Shown here: piece by piece, positions 24,094 through 32,113 of the stretch
Numbering within the stretch: position 1 is the stretch's first letter
Layout of the letters: each line of letters begins with the position of its first letter
Made by a program: the position numbers and the translations under genes
Source of the DNA: Capnocytophaga sp. oral taxon 863 str. F0517
GTDB taxonomy: Bacteria; Bacteroidota; Bacteroidia; Flavobacteriales; Flavobacteriaceae
Length of the DNA stretch: 64,000 nucleotides
Assembly (NCBI RefSeq): GCF_000466425.1
Contig: NZ_KE992171.1
Location: 114,688 to 178,687, forward strand
Reading direction: 5' to 3'
The notes under the pieces: model-generated
Told to the model about the DNA's origin: nothing
Database searches by the model: none
The model's input: only the letters and a program-made list of their open reading frames with translations

Positions 24094-24903
24094 TTATTTA
24101 CTCATATGAGCAATTACTTCAGGGGTTACACCTACATTGGAGAAGCCGCCATCGTGGTAGAGGTTCTGCATGGTAACCTTGCGGGTAAGGTCGCTGAAGA
24201 GGGTCACAGTATAGTTGGCACAATCATCAGCAGTAGCATTACCAAGGGGAGACATCAGCTCTGCATAAGTAATAAAGCCATCGAATCCCTTTACACCTTG
24301 TCCGGCAGTGGTCGGAGTAGGGGATTGGGAGATGGTATTGATACGTACATGCTTATCCTTTCCATAGAAGTAACCAAAACTACGAGCGATGGACTCCAAG
24401 TAAGCTTTGTTGTCAGCCATATCATTGTAGTCAGGGAAGGTACGTTGGGCAGCGATATAGGTAAGTGCTACGATGCTACCCCATTCGTTCATGGCATCAT
24501 TCTTATGAAGCGCTTGGCATACCTTGTGGAAAGAAAGTGCCGAAACATCCCAACCTTTGGCGTAAAAATCATAGTTGGACTCAGTATAAGGGATGTTCTT
24601 GCGAACATTGACCGACATACCTATGGAGTGTAGTACAAAATCTAGTTTGCCACCGAGGATTTCCACCGCTTTGGTGACCAAGTTTTGCAAATCGTCCATA
24701 TTGGTGGCATCGGCAGGAATGATCTGAGCACCTGTTTTTTCAGCCAATTCATTGATTTTTCCCATGCGCATCGCAATAGGCGCATTGGTAAGGACAAACT
24801 GACCTCCTTCTTCATGTACGCGCTCAGCGGTTTTCCATGCAATGGAGTTCTCATCTAAAGCACCAAAGATGATGCCTCTTTTTCCTTTTAATAAATTATA
24901 CAT
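24094..24903 (-). CDS. fabI: Enoyl-[acyl-carrier-protein] reductase FabI
   Basis: FabI catalyses the last reduction of each fatty-acid elongation cycle, using NADH. The 269-residue short-chain-dehydrogenase protein has the GIIFGALDENSIAWKTA cofactor-binding start (about 10-26), ADATNMDDL (about 64-72), LHSIGMSVN (about 91-99) and the FabI-type catalytic Tyr-X6-Lys as YNDMADNK (about 158-165). It is the target of triclosan in other species. It stands alone between the helicase gene and a decayed antitoxin copy. A -7 box TATTTTTG lies at 24930-24937 on its strand. Confidence 0.96.
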   Translation of the reverse strand: MYNLLKGKRGIIFGALDENSIAWKTAERVHEEGGQFVLTNAPIAMRMGKINELAEKTGAQIIPADATNMDDLQNLVTKAVEILGGKLDFVLHSIGMSVNVRKNIPYTESNYDFYAKGWDVSALSFHKVCQALHKNDAMNEWGSIVALTYIAAQRTFPDYNDMADNKAYLESIARSFGYFYGKDKHVRINTISQSPTPTTAGQGVKGFDGFITYAELMSPLGNATADDCANYTVTLFSDLTRKVTMQNLYHDGGFSNVGVTPEVIAHMSK

Positions 24904-24929
24904 AATATATTGTATTTAATTCTGTTGCA

Positions 24930-24937
24930 CAAAAATA
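24930..24937 (-). promoter_or_regulatory. TATTTTTG promoter (-7 box) of fabI
   Basis: The box sits 26 bases upstream of the fabI ATG on the minus strand. Confidence 0.65.
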
Positions 24938-24991
24938 AGTATTTTATATTACTATATTACATTACCTAAGTTAGGGTTTTCTTTTATTTTT

Positions 24992-25072
24992 TTATTTACA
25001 GATATAGATAAAATTTTCTCTTTATACTTGAGAATATTTAATTGAATAGTGAAAAGTTTTTGCAAAGATACA
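24992..25072 (-). pseudogene. Decayed second copy of the antitoxin gene with its promoter
   Basis: Two blocks match the antitoxin gene downstream. TTATTTACAGATATAGATA with CTCTTTATACTTGAG matches its 3' coding part (about 25596-25640). TTTAATTGAATAGTGAAAAG with TTTTTGCAAAGATACAA matches its promoter and leader (about 25808-25850). The coding part between them is deleted. The TATCTTTG box at 25063-25070 is intact and points towards fabI. Confidence 0.8.
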
Positions 25073-25081
25073 ATATAAAAA

Positions 25082-25528
25082 CTATATTTCCTTTTTATAT
25101 AATCTTTCTTTTAATTCTTTTGTAGAAATACAAATATCATATCCTTTTTTCTTCAAACCATTGGAGAGTACTTTATCCAAAGTCCATATCTTATGACCTG
25201 TTTCTAAATAAAGTTCTACAAAGGGAGCATCCTCAGTATCTATAGTAGCAACTATTTCTGCTGCTTTTCGGATATTTGGTATTGAAATATCGCTTTCTTT
25301 ATAAAATATAATGTTTTTTGTAAACTTCTTTATAAGAGACAAAATTTCTTTTTTTGTTCTATGTGTATTTTCTATTATAGTAGGAAGATGTTCTTTCACT
25401 TCTTCTAATAGAAAAAGAGGAGCTATAAATTGGATCTTCTGCTTCTTTGCAGTTAATATAGAGGCTACAACTCCTTCAGGAGCATAAAGGCAGCTGAAAA
25501 TAATATTACTATCAGAAATGACTACCAT
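25082..25528 (-). CDS. PIN-domain protein, putative toxin
   Basis: This 148-residue protein has a PIN-like RNase fold. It opens with VVISDSNIIFSCLY (first acidic residue Asp6), an internal acidic residue is in the PLFLLEEVKEH region, and the late IDTEDAPFVELYLE segment (about 94-107) plus KIWTLDKVL supplies the remaining acidic residues. PIN toxins usually cleave RNA and are neutralised by a co-expressed antitoxin. The gene starts three bases after a small gene with an antitoxin-like size, forming a two-gene unit. The PIN subgroup is not the common VapC type, so its target cannot be named. Confidence 0.8.
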   Translation of the reverse strand: MVVISDSNIIFSCLYAPEGVVASILTAKKQKIQFIAPLFLLEEVKEHLPTIIENTHRTKKEILSLIKKFTKNIIFYKESDISIPNIRKAAEIVATIDTEDAPFVELYLETGHKIWTLDKVLSNGLKKKGYDICISTKELKERLYKKEI

Positions 25529-25531
25529 TTA

Positions 25532-25798
25532 TTATATAACTTGTTCTTTTTTAAGACGTTTTTCCCTCTCTTCATTCCAACGTTGAGCTATTTTCTTATT
25601 TACAGATTTAGACATAGATAGAATTTCCTCTTTATACTTGAGAGGTAACCCATCTTCATCCTCTTCTAATGACTGAGAAATGAGTTCAGACTTAGCTTTT
25701 CTACTGTTTACAATTTTTACAAAATTAAATTTTTTTAAATATTCTATAACTTCCAAAGCCTGTCTGTTGCTATCATCAATGGTTACTATATATTCCAT
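25532..25798 (-). CDS. Putative antitoxin of the PIN toxin
   Basis: This 88-residue protein begins MEYIVTIDDSNRQALEVIEY and ends with a lysine-rich helix. An upstream TTG at 25843 cannot be the start because it lies inside the TATCTTTG promoter, so the ATG at 25798 is chosen. It shows no clear DNA-binding fold that I can name. Position, size and spacing three bases before the PIN gene support an antitoxin role by inference. A partly deleted second copy of this gene and its promoter lies at 24992-25072, beyond the toxin. Confidence 0.7.
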   Translation of the reverse strand: MEYIVTIDDSNRQALEVIEYLKKFNFVKIVNSRKAKSELISQSLEEDEDGLPLKYKEEILSMSKSVNKKIAQRWNEEREKRLKKEQVI

Positions 25799-25840
25799 AG
25801 CTATATATTTAATTGAATAACAAGTAGTGAAAAGTTTTTG

Positions 25841-25848
25841 CAAAGATA
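25841..25848 (-). promoter_or_regulatory. TATCTTTG promoter (-7 box) of the toxin-antitoxin pair
   Basis: A perfect -7 box on the minus strand, 42 bases before the antitoxin ATG. It rules out the longer TTG-started frame. Confidence 0.75.
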
Positions 25849-25881
25849 CAATTTTTTCTTGTAAATAACAATTAGTTACTT

Positions 25882-25940
25882 CTCATTAGTCGTTTGTCAT
25901 TAGTCGTTTGTCATTAGTCGTTGGTCACTTGTCGTTAGTC
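25882..25940. repeat. Tandem 14-base repeat CATTAGTCGTTTGT
   Basis: Three near-perfect copies of CATTAGTCGTTTGT are followed by two diverged ones (TCACTTGTCGTTAG). They lie between the mutS stop and the antitoxin promoter. Similar short direct repeats occur at 23978-24013 and 54885-54945. Units are too short and contiguous for a CRISPR. Confidence 0.8.
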
Positions 25941-25941
25941 A

Positions 25942-28536
25942 CTACTTCTTGAGCATTTTCTTAATACTATTGAGCTTCATCAGTGCCTCTATAGGGGTGA
26001 GATTGTCTATATCGGTATGAATGAGCTGTTCTTTGATACTTTCCAAGAGGGGATCGTCCAATTGGAAGAAACTCAGCTGCATGCCTTCTTTGTTATTCTT
26101 AAGTTGCTCTTTATGGTCTTCTAACTGGTGGGTTTTCTCTAATTTCTGAAGGACTTTTTCTGCCTTTTCTATTACATAGGTCGGCATTCCGGCCATTTTG
26201 GCTACATGAATACCGAAGCTGTGTTCGCTACCACCCTCCACAAGCTTGCGCAAAAAAAGGATACTCCCCTTGACTTCCTTGACCGATACGGAGAAATTCT
26301 TGATTCGGGCAAACTCATTTTGCATCTCATTGAGTTCGTGATAGTGAGTGGCAAAGAGGGTCTTGGCATGAGTAGGATGTTCATGAAGATACTCCGCTAT
26401 AGCCCAAGCAATGGAAATACCATCATAGGTGCTGGTACCACGACCTATCTCGTCCAAAAGAATTAGACTCCGCTGGGAGAGGTTATTGAGAATCAGGGCT
26501 GCCTCATTCATCTCGACCATGAAGGTGGATTCTCCCTGGGAGATATTGTCACTGGCACCTACACGGGTGAATATTTTATCTACGATGCCTATTTTTGCTT
26601 GCTGGGCAGGGACAAAACTGCCTATCTGTGCCAAGAGGACGATCAGGGCGGTCTGTCTCAGTAAGGCTGACTTACCACTCATGTTGGGCCCGGTGATCAT
26701 CATAATCTGTTGGCTTTCATTATCAAGATAGATATCATTGGCAATATAGGGCTGAGTGGGGGGGAGCTGCTGCTCTATCACGGGGTGGCGCGCCTCTTTG
26801 AGCTCAATCGTGAGGGAGTTGTCCAACTGGGGGAGGGTATATCCACGTTCTATGGCCAAGGTGGCAAACCCACAGAGGGTGTCTATCTCACCGATCACGA
26901 CAGCTGTCCGCTGAATGGGGGCAATATAGGTGATGATCTCCTGAACCAAAGTGCTGAAATATTCCTGTTCCAAAGCTGAAATACGCTCCTGAGCATGGAG
27001 GATTTTTTCCTCATATTCCTTGAGTTCTTCACTGATATAGCGTTCGGCATTCACAAGGGTCTGTTTGCGTATCCAGTGGGCGGGGACTTTGTCTTTGTGT
27101 ACATTGCGCACTTCGAAGTAGTAGCCAAAAACATTGTTGCTATCTATCTTCAGGGACGAAATATGAGTCTGAGCGATCTCACGTTCCAATAGCTGATTGA
27201 GGTATTCCTTACCCGAGTGCGAGAGGTGGCGCAGCTCGTCCAGCTCGGCGGAGAAGCCTTCGCGAATCGTATTGCCCTTAAGGATATTTACCGGAGCTTC
27301 CTCGTCAAGGGTACAAGCTATTTTCTCGCATAGCGATTGTAGGTCTTCGATACGTTCTATAAGCTGCCTAAGGGCTTCCTCTTCCTTGGGAAGGGGGAGT
27401 GCCTTCAGGGGGAGTATAGCCAGCAGAGCGTTCTTCAGGTAGATAAGCTCTCGAGGAGTAATCTTTCCGGTGGCTATCTTGGAGAGAAGCCGTTCTATGT
27501 CATTGACTTTCTGTAAGTGAGAGCTTACTTGTTCTCTAAGGGAAGCATGTGTAACAAGGGTATGTACTACCTGATGGCGCTGTTGGATTTGGCTAAGCTG
27601 GGTCAGGGGTAGGGCGAGCCAACGCCTTAGTAGGCGACTGCCCATGGGGGTGAGGGTCTTGTCTATCACCTCCAAGAGACCTACACTATCTGCTTGGCCT
27701 CCTCCATATAGCTCTAAGTTTCGTATGGTGAACTTGTCCATCCATACATATTCGTCGCTGACAATGCGCTTGATATGGGTGATATGCTGTAACTGATGAT
27801 GCTGGGTCTCGGACAGATAGTGCAGAATGGCTCCTGCACTGATCCACCCATGGCGCATCTGCTCTACCGCAAAACCTTTCAAGGAATTGGTTTGGAACTG
27901 TTTGGTAAGGGCTTGGTAAGCGAAGTCTTCTTTGTAGACCCAGTCTTCCAGACCAAAATAGTGCCAGCTGCTGCCGAAGGCCTCTTCGATTTCTTGGCGC
28001 TGTTTTTTAGAGATAAGCACCTCATTGGGCTGAAAGTTCTGTAGTAGCTTCTCTATACAAGGGAGATCCCCTTCAGCTAAGTAGTATTCCCCTGTGGAAA
28101 TATCCAAGAAAGATACTCCAGAGAGGGGAGAGCCGAGCCAAATGGAGGCTAAGAAATTATTTTTTTTGGTTTGTAATAGATCGTCATTGAGCGCCACCCC
28201 AGGGGTAACCAGCTCTGTGACACCGCGCTTGACGATGGTCTTGGTGAGCTTAGGGTCTTCCAATTGGTCACAGATAGCCACCCTATAGCCCGCCTTGACC
28301 AGCTTAGGAAGGTAGTTGTTCAGGGCATGGTAAGGGAATCCAGCAAGGGAAGTGTCCTCACTGCCATTGTTGCGGGAGGTCAGTACGATGCCTAATACTT
28401 GTGAGGTTTTGACGGCATCCTCCTTGAATGTCTCGTAGAAATCACCTACCCTGAACAGTAGCAAGGCATCCGGATACTTAGCCTTAATCTGGTTATACTG
28501 TTTCATCAAGGGGGTCTCTTTGCTCGTCTTTGCCAT
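25942..28536 (-). CDS. mutS: DNA mismatch repair protein MutS
   Basis: MutS recognises mismatched bases and starts repair. The 864-residue protein has the mismatch-binding motif GDFYETF near residue 32-38, the connector and lever domains, and the C-terminal ATPase. ATPase motifs are Walker A GPNMSGKS, the STFMVEM signature, Walker B LILLDEIGRGTSTYDG and the ATHYHEL His motif. The end SIKKMLKK is typical. It follows tatA by three bases, so the two are probably co-transcribed. No mutL is in the window. Confidence 0.98.
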   Translation of the reverse strand: MAKTSKETPLMKQYNQIKAKYPDALLLFRVGDFYETFKEDAVKTSQVLGIVLTSRNNGSEDTSLAGFPYHALNNYLPKLVKAGYRVAICDQLEDPKLTKTIVKRGVTELVTPGVALNDDLLQTKKNNFLASIWLGSPLSGVSFLDISTGEYYLAEGDLPCIEKLLQNFQPNEVLISKKQRQEIEEAFGSSWHYFGLEDWVYKEDFAYQALTKQFQTNSLKGFAVEQMRHGWISAGAILHYLSETQHHQLQHITHIKRIVSDEYVWMDKFTIRNLELYGGGQADSVGLLEVIDKTLTPMGSRLLRRWLALPLTQLSQIQQRHQVVHTLVTHASLREQVSSHLQKVNDIERLLSKIATGKITPRELIYLKNALLAILPLKALPLPKEEEALRQLIERIEDLQSLCEKIACTLDEEAPVNILKGNTIREGFSAELDELRHLSHSGKEYLNQLLEREIAQTHISSLKIDSNNVFGYYFEVRNVHKDKVPAHWIRKQTLVNAERYISEELKEYEEKILHAQERISALEQEYFSTLVQEIITYIAPIQRTAVVIGEIDTLCGFATLAIERGYTLPQLDNSLTIELKEARHPVIEQQLPPTQPYIANDIYLDNESQQIMMITGPNMSGKSALLRQTALIVLLAQIGSFVPAQQAKIGIVDKIFTRVGASDNISQGESTFMVEMNEAALILNNLSQRSLILLDEIGRGTSTYDGISIAWAIAEYLHEHPTHAKTLFATHYHELNEMQNEFARIKNFSVSVKEVKGSILFLRKLVEGGSEHSFGIHVAKMAGMPTYVIEKAEKVLQKLEKTHQLEDHKEQLKNNKEGMQLSFFQLDDPLLESIKEQLIHTDIDNLTPIEALMKLNSIKKMLKK

Positions 28537-28539
28537 GAG

Positions 28540-28815
28540 TTATCGGTTTCGTTTGATACTTCCTAAGGGGTCTTCTAAGCCTTCTTTGGCTTTTTCTATC
28601 TCTTGTTTTACATCATCAATCAGGGAGGTATCTATCCCTGATTTCTCTACACTTTTGTTGATCTCTTCTTTGATTTCGGAGGTGGCATCTCTTAGCTGTC
28701 GCATCCCCTTACCCAAAGTACGGGCTATTTCGGGTATCTTATTGGTGCCAAAGAGCATCACCGCTACAAAGAGGACAAATAACAATTCGGGAGTACTTAT
28801 AAAAAGTGGTATCAT
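28540..28815 (-). CDS. tatA: Twin-arginine translocase subunit TatA
   Basis: This 91-residue protein has an N-terminal membrane helix (about 7-22, STPELLFVLFVAVMLFG), the hinge FGTNKIPEIARTLGKGM and an amphipathic helix, then a charged tail. TatA forms the pore for folded proteins carrying a twin-arginine signal. The partner tatC is 34 kb away at 63308, so the Tat genes are split in this chromosome. It lies three bases upstream of mutS and has a TACATTTG box at 28836-28843 on its strand. Confidence 0.93.
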   Translation of the reverse strand: MIPLFISTPELLFVLFVAVMLFGTNKIPEIARTLGKGMRQLRDATSEIKEEINKSVEKSGIDTSLIDDVKQEIEKAKEGLEDPLGSIKRNR

Positions 28816-28835
28816 CTATCTATAGGAATTTTTTG

Positions 28836-28843
28836 CAAATGTA
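28836..28843 (-). promoter_or_regulatory. TACATTTG promoter (-7 box) of tatA-mutS
   Basis: A -7 box on the minus strand, 20 bases before the tatA ATG. Confidence 0.6.
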
Positions 28844-29006
28844 CAAAAAATATACCAATTCTCAAAAACAAACAAAGTAGCTATTTTTAAAATATAAAGA
28901 GCCTATTATCAAGAGATTGTAGTTATTTGTATATAATCTAAAATAATTTATAGAAAACAAAGGATGAATTAACCATTAACTATAAGTCATGAACGATTAT
29001 TTTTCG

Positions 29007-29014
29007 TATTTTTG
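29007..29014 (+). promoter_or_regulatory. TATTTTTG promoter (-7 box) deciding the cysH start
   Basis: The box lies inside the longer frame that could start at 28989, so translation must start downstream, at the ATG at 29034. Confidence 0.7.
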
Positions 29015-29033
29015 CATTTCCAAACACAGTATA

Positions 29034-29738
29034 ATGAATTGTGAAATAGAAGCCTTGCTCCATAAGACAGTCTCCCTTTCTGAATCAGAAATACTTGCGC
29101 TGCTTACCGAGCATTATCCCGATAAGGTGGTCTTCTCTACCAGTTTTGGAATGGAGGATCAGGTAATTACCGATTTTATCATCAAGGGGCATTTCCCTGT
29201 CAAGATTTTTACCTTGGATACGGGGCGTCTGTTCTATGAGACCTACACCACTTGGGAGCAGACCCAAGAGTATTACCATACCAAGATCACTCCTTACTAT
29301 CCCCAAGCAAAAGCGATAGAGGAGTATGTGCAGGAGAATGGTATCAATGCCTTCTATCAGTCCGTTCCACTGCGACATGCTTGTTGTCATATCCGCAAGG
29401 TAGAACCACTCAAGCGAGCTTTGGCAGGCAATAAGGTGTGGATCACCGGGCTTAGAGCCGAGCAATCTCCTCACCGAGAGCAAATGCCTATGGTGGAGTG
29501 GGACGAAAGTAATCAAATTATCAAGGTACACTTACTGTTGCACTGGAAAACCGATCAGGTGATGGCCTTCCTTCGCAGCCGTGGTATTCCCTATAACCCC
29601 TTGCATGACAAAGGGTATCCCAGTATTGGCTGTGCCCCCTGCACTCGTGCCATCAAGGAAGGGGAAGACTTCCGCGCAGGTCGCTGGTGGTGGGAGCACA
29701 AATCCAATAAAGAGTGTGGATTACATATCCACAAATGA
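29034..29738 (+). CDS. cysH: Adenylyl-sulfate / phosphoadenylyl-sulfate reductase
   Basis: This enzyme reduces activated sulfate to sulfite. The 234-residue protein shows the PAPS-reductase core with FSTSFGMEDQVITD (about 34-47) and TLDTGRLFYET (about 62-72). Two cysteine pairs, HACCHIRKVEPL (about 119-130) and GCAPCTR (about 203-209), are the mark of the iron-sulfur type that can use adenylyl sulfate directly. The C-terminal end is GLHIHK. The ATG at 29034 is chosen because the -7 box at 29007-29014 lies within the longer frame. No other sulfate genes (cysD, cysN, cysI) are in the window. Confidence 0.93.
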   Translation: MNCEIEALLHKTVSLSESEILALLTEHYPDKVVFSTSFGMEDQVITDFIIKGHFPVKIFTLDTGRLFYETYTTWEQTQEYYHTKITPYYPQAKAIEEYVQENGINAFYQSVPLRHACCHIRKVEPLKRALAGNKVWITGLRAEQSPHREQMPMVEWDESNQIIKVHLLLHWKTDQVMAFLRSRGIPYNPLHDKGYPSIGCAPCTRAIKEGEDFRAGRWWWEHKSNKECGLHIHK

Positions 29739-29761
29739 TCACAAAAATTACAAAATCACAT

Positions 29762-30415
29762 TTATTCTTCTTGTTCTATCCAGGTTTTCATCGCATAGAA
29801 CATCTCGGCCGAAAAGACATGTCCTGAAGAAAATGTTTGGTAACTATACGAAATATGGTGCTTCTTGAAGAACTCAATAGTATCTTCAGCCCATTCCAAG
29901 GAGATAATTTCATTGGAATAACCGTGTAGCAAACAGATTTTTAGGTTTTCAAAATTATTCTTTTGGTAATTGAAACTCAATAGTTTCTTATCTATATAGC
30001 TATTGATAGCTATGACACGCTGTACCTTATTAGGGAAAGAAAGGGCTAACGAAAGGCTGAGGATACCCCCTTGGTCAAATCCCATAAGGGTGATCTGTTC
30101 CATATCTATATTGAACCGATCACAGGCTTGTCCTATGAAGGTCAAAAGTTTGTGCTGGGTGGCTTGTGCTTGCACTATATCGCACCATTTTGAGGATCCA
30201 AGCTCAATGGCATACCAAAAAAACTGATTTTCAGTTAGCTTATAGGGAGCTTGTATCGATATGACAATATACTCCTGTGGGAGTTCGTTGGCTATGGAGA
30301 AGAATTCCTCTTTGTTTTGTCCATAACCATGTAGCATGAAAATGGCGGGAGATTTGCCATTCTCCTGCTCTATAATAGCAGGTCTTACCAAATAATTTAA
30401 AGAGAAGCCTTTCAT
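29762..30415 (-). CDS. Phospholipase/carboxylesterase-like alpha/beta hydrolase lacking the catalytic serine
   Basis: This 217-residue protein fits the YpfH/carboxylesterase group: FMLHGYGQNKEEFFSIA near the start, ISIQAP, and a late SSGHVFS with a plausible catalytic His. The nucleophile elbow reads GFDQGG (Asp near residue 114) where active members have GFSQGG. The segment that should hold the catalytic Asp reads HGYSNEIIS. Two of three triad residues therefore appear replaced, so it may be a pseudoenzyme or binding protein. I chose the ATG at 30415 (MKGFSLNYLVRP) over 30451 because it is the usual family start. A palindrome at 30451-30471 lies just upstream. Confidence 0.8.
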   Translation of the reverse strand: MKGFSLNYLVRPAIIEQENGKSPAIFMLHGYGQNKEEFFSIANELPQEYIVISIQAPYKLTENQFFWYAIELGSSKWCDIVQAQATQHKLLTFIGQACDRFNIDMEQITLMGFDQGGILSLSLALSFPNKVQRVIAINSYIDKKLLSFNYQKNNFENLKICLLHGYSNEIISLEWAEDTIEFFKKHHISYSYQTFSSGHVFSAEMFYAMKTWIEQEE

Positions 30416-30450
30416 CTTTTGGTAGTAAAATGGTAAAAATAGCTTATACA

Positions 30451-30471
30451 CCTATATAGTGACTATATAGG
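30451..30471. promoter_or_regulatory. Small palindrome, possible operator
   Basis: CCTATATAG and CTATATAGG are separated by TGA. It lies about 35 bases upstream of the esterase-like gene's chosen start and has no U-run. An operator role is a guess. Confidence 0.3.
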
Positions 30472-30556
30472 AAAAGGGCATAATTTTTCTGTAAGCGTTT
30501 TTTCTTTAGAAGTTAGACGAATAAAATAGGATACTTTGGTAGAAGTTGGAGTAGCA

Positions 30557-31807
30557 TTATCTTGAGAACCATTGACCTCTTTGGGAGATCACACCCAAGA
30601 CTTTTCCTTTGCAGTTTTCACCAACAAAGGCACAATTTTTAGAAGAAGATTGGATCAAATCTTTGGTCAATACCCACTCTCCCTTATCGGTAAAGAGGGT
30701 TAGATCTGCTTTCTGGCCTACTGTGATAGGCGACACAGGTAAGGAGAAACGTTTTTTAGCAGCAGTAAGCATTTCCACCGTTTTTTCCACGGAGAAGTGT
30801 TGTAACATAATTCCTAAGGTAGCCTCAAGACCTATGCTTCCGAACTCTGCAAGGTCGAACTCCTTAGCTTTACATTCTATATCAAGGGGGCAATGGTCAG
30901 AAGTTACCATATCTATAACCCCGCTTTCCACGCCTTTGCGGAGGGCTTCTACTTGCCGCGCATCACGCAAAGGGGGAAGTAATTTGTAGTCAGTATTGAA
31001 GTCGCCTAAGACTTCATCTGTAAGGTGTAGATTACTTACTGCCACACTACAGCTTACATCTAGGCCTTTGGCCTTGGCAGCAGCTATTAGAGCGACAGAT
31101 TTTTCAGTAGAGATAGTCGGAATGTGTAATCGTCCACCTGCGTATTCGAGGATGGAGAGGTCTCTCTCCACAATAATTTCTTCTGCAAGAGCTGGTATTC
31201 CCTTCAGTCCCAATCGGGTAGAAGTGATATGTTCATTCACGACCCCCTTGCCCATGATGGAGCGATCGCAGGGGAAGGAAATCACAATCCCGCCAAATGG
31301 AGCGGTATACTGGAGGGCTATCTTGAGCAGGTTGGCCTGAGGGATTCCCCTCTTGTAGTCTCCGAAAGCCACTGCACCTGCTTGCTGCATGTCATACAGC
31401 TCCGCTAGATATTCTCCTTTGCTCTCTAAGGTAAGTGCCCCTATAGGGTATAATTGGGTGATAGCCCCTTGGGTAGCATTCTTCAGATAGCCTACTTGGC
31501 TTCGCGTTTCAGTAATAGGATGCGTGTTAGGGTTGAGCATTACCTGAGTGAAACCACTCTCACAAGCTACCTTCACTCCGTGAGCTAAGGTCTCGCGCTC
31601 CTCATAACCCGGTTCCCCAAAACATACACTGCTATCAGCCCAACCTTGTGAAATATAACAATCCTTTAATACGTTGTCTGCATCTTCACAAGCAATTTCA
31701 GTGGCAATCTGCTGGATAATTCCATCTTTTATCAGGACATCTTGTGTCGTTCCGTGGTGGGAACTTGCCTTGTCTATGATAGTTACGTGTTTTAATAAAG
31801 TTTTCAT
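30557..31807 (-). CDS. Dihydroorotase-like amidohydrolase lacking the HxH metal motif
   Basis: The 416-residue protein has the type I dihydroorotase layout: a small composite beta domain, a TIM barrel, and conserved segments GEPGYEERETLAHG (about 64-77), MLNPNTHP, GAVAFGDYK, SDHCPLD (about 304-310) and GSIGLEATLG. In catalytic enzymes the first segment reads DxHxHFREPG. Here it is DSSVCFGEPG, so both metal-binding His and the substrate-binding Arg are replaced. Bacteroidota homologues annotated pyrC often look like this. It could be a non-catalytic partner of aspartate transcarbamoylase or have shifted function. It has a TATATTTG promoter at 31829-31836. Confidence 0.85.
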   Translation of the reverse strand: MKTLLKHVTIIDKASSHHGTTQDVLIKDGIIQQIATEIACEDADNVLKDCYISQGWADSSVCFGEPGYEERETLAHGVKVACESGFTQVMLNPNTHPITETRSQVGYLKNATQGAITQLYPIGALTLESKGEYLAELYDMQQAGAVAFGDYKRGIPQANLLKIALQYTAPFGGIVISFPCDRSIMGKGVVNEHITSTRLGLKGIPALAEEIIVERDLSILEYAGGRLHIPTISTEKSVALIAAAKAKGLDVSCSVAVSNLHLTDEVLGDFNTDYKLLPPLRDARQVEALRKGVESGVIDMVTSDHCPLDIECKAKEFDLAEFGSIGLEATLGIMLQHFSVEKTVEMLTAAKKRFSLPVSPITVGQKADLTLFTDKGEWVLTKDLIQSSSKNCAFVGENCKGKVLGVISQRGQWFSR

Positions 31808-31828
31808 ATTTCCCTTTATATTTCACCA

Positions 31829-31836
31829 CAAATATA
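31829..31836 (-). promoter_or_regulatory. TATATTTG promoter (-7 box) of the dihydroorotase-like gene
   Basis: The box lies 21 bases upstream of the ATG on the minus strand. Confidence 0.65.
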
Positions 31837-32076
31837 GTACATTTAATTTTAAAAAGCAAGTGTTTTCATGGTTATTTTTGTGTTAAAATTCTCTAATAAA
31901 ACAGAAATCTGTCTTAGAGGAAAGGAAATGCTCTTTTAGTTAGTATTATTTATGAGATGTAAATGTTAAAAATAGAGCTATTTTCGATGGATTGATACTT
32001 CTTTTTTAGGAAAATAAAGTGAAATAGTTAAAAATAAATTTATTTCTCAAGGGCTTGTTATGTCAAAAAAAATGTG

Positions 32077-32084
32077 TAATTTTG
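32077..32084 (+). promoter_or_regulatory. TAATTTTG promoter (-7 box) of the TonB receptor
   Basis: TTG is found 19 bases upstream and the ATG is 29 bases downstream. Confidence 0.7.
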
Positions 32085-32113
32085 CACAAGTCTAAATAAA
32101 AAATATTTTATAT

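Larger units (their letters stand above)
31808..32113. other. Divergent intergenic region with two promoters
   Basis: These 306 bases separate the dihydroorotase-like gene (minus) from the TonB receptor gene (plus). They contain one -7 box for each gene, at 31829-31836 (minus) and 32077-32084 (plus). The AT-rich stretch between shows no RNA gene or clear palindrome. Confidence 0.6.

Noticed and set aside
25882-25940. Possible CRISPR array
   Set aside because: Units of 14 bases are contiguous with no unique spacers and no cas genes; this is a simple tandem repeat.
31808-32113. Small RNA or operator in the dihydroorotase-TonB receptor gap
   Set aside because: Beyond the two promoters no stable hairpin or palindrome was seen.
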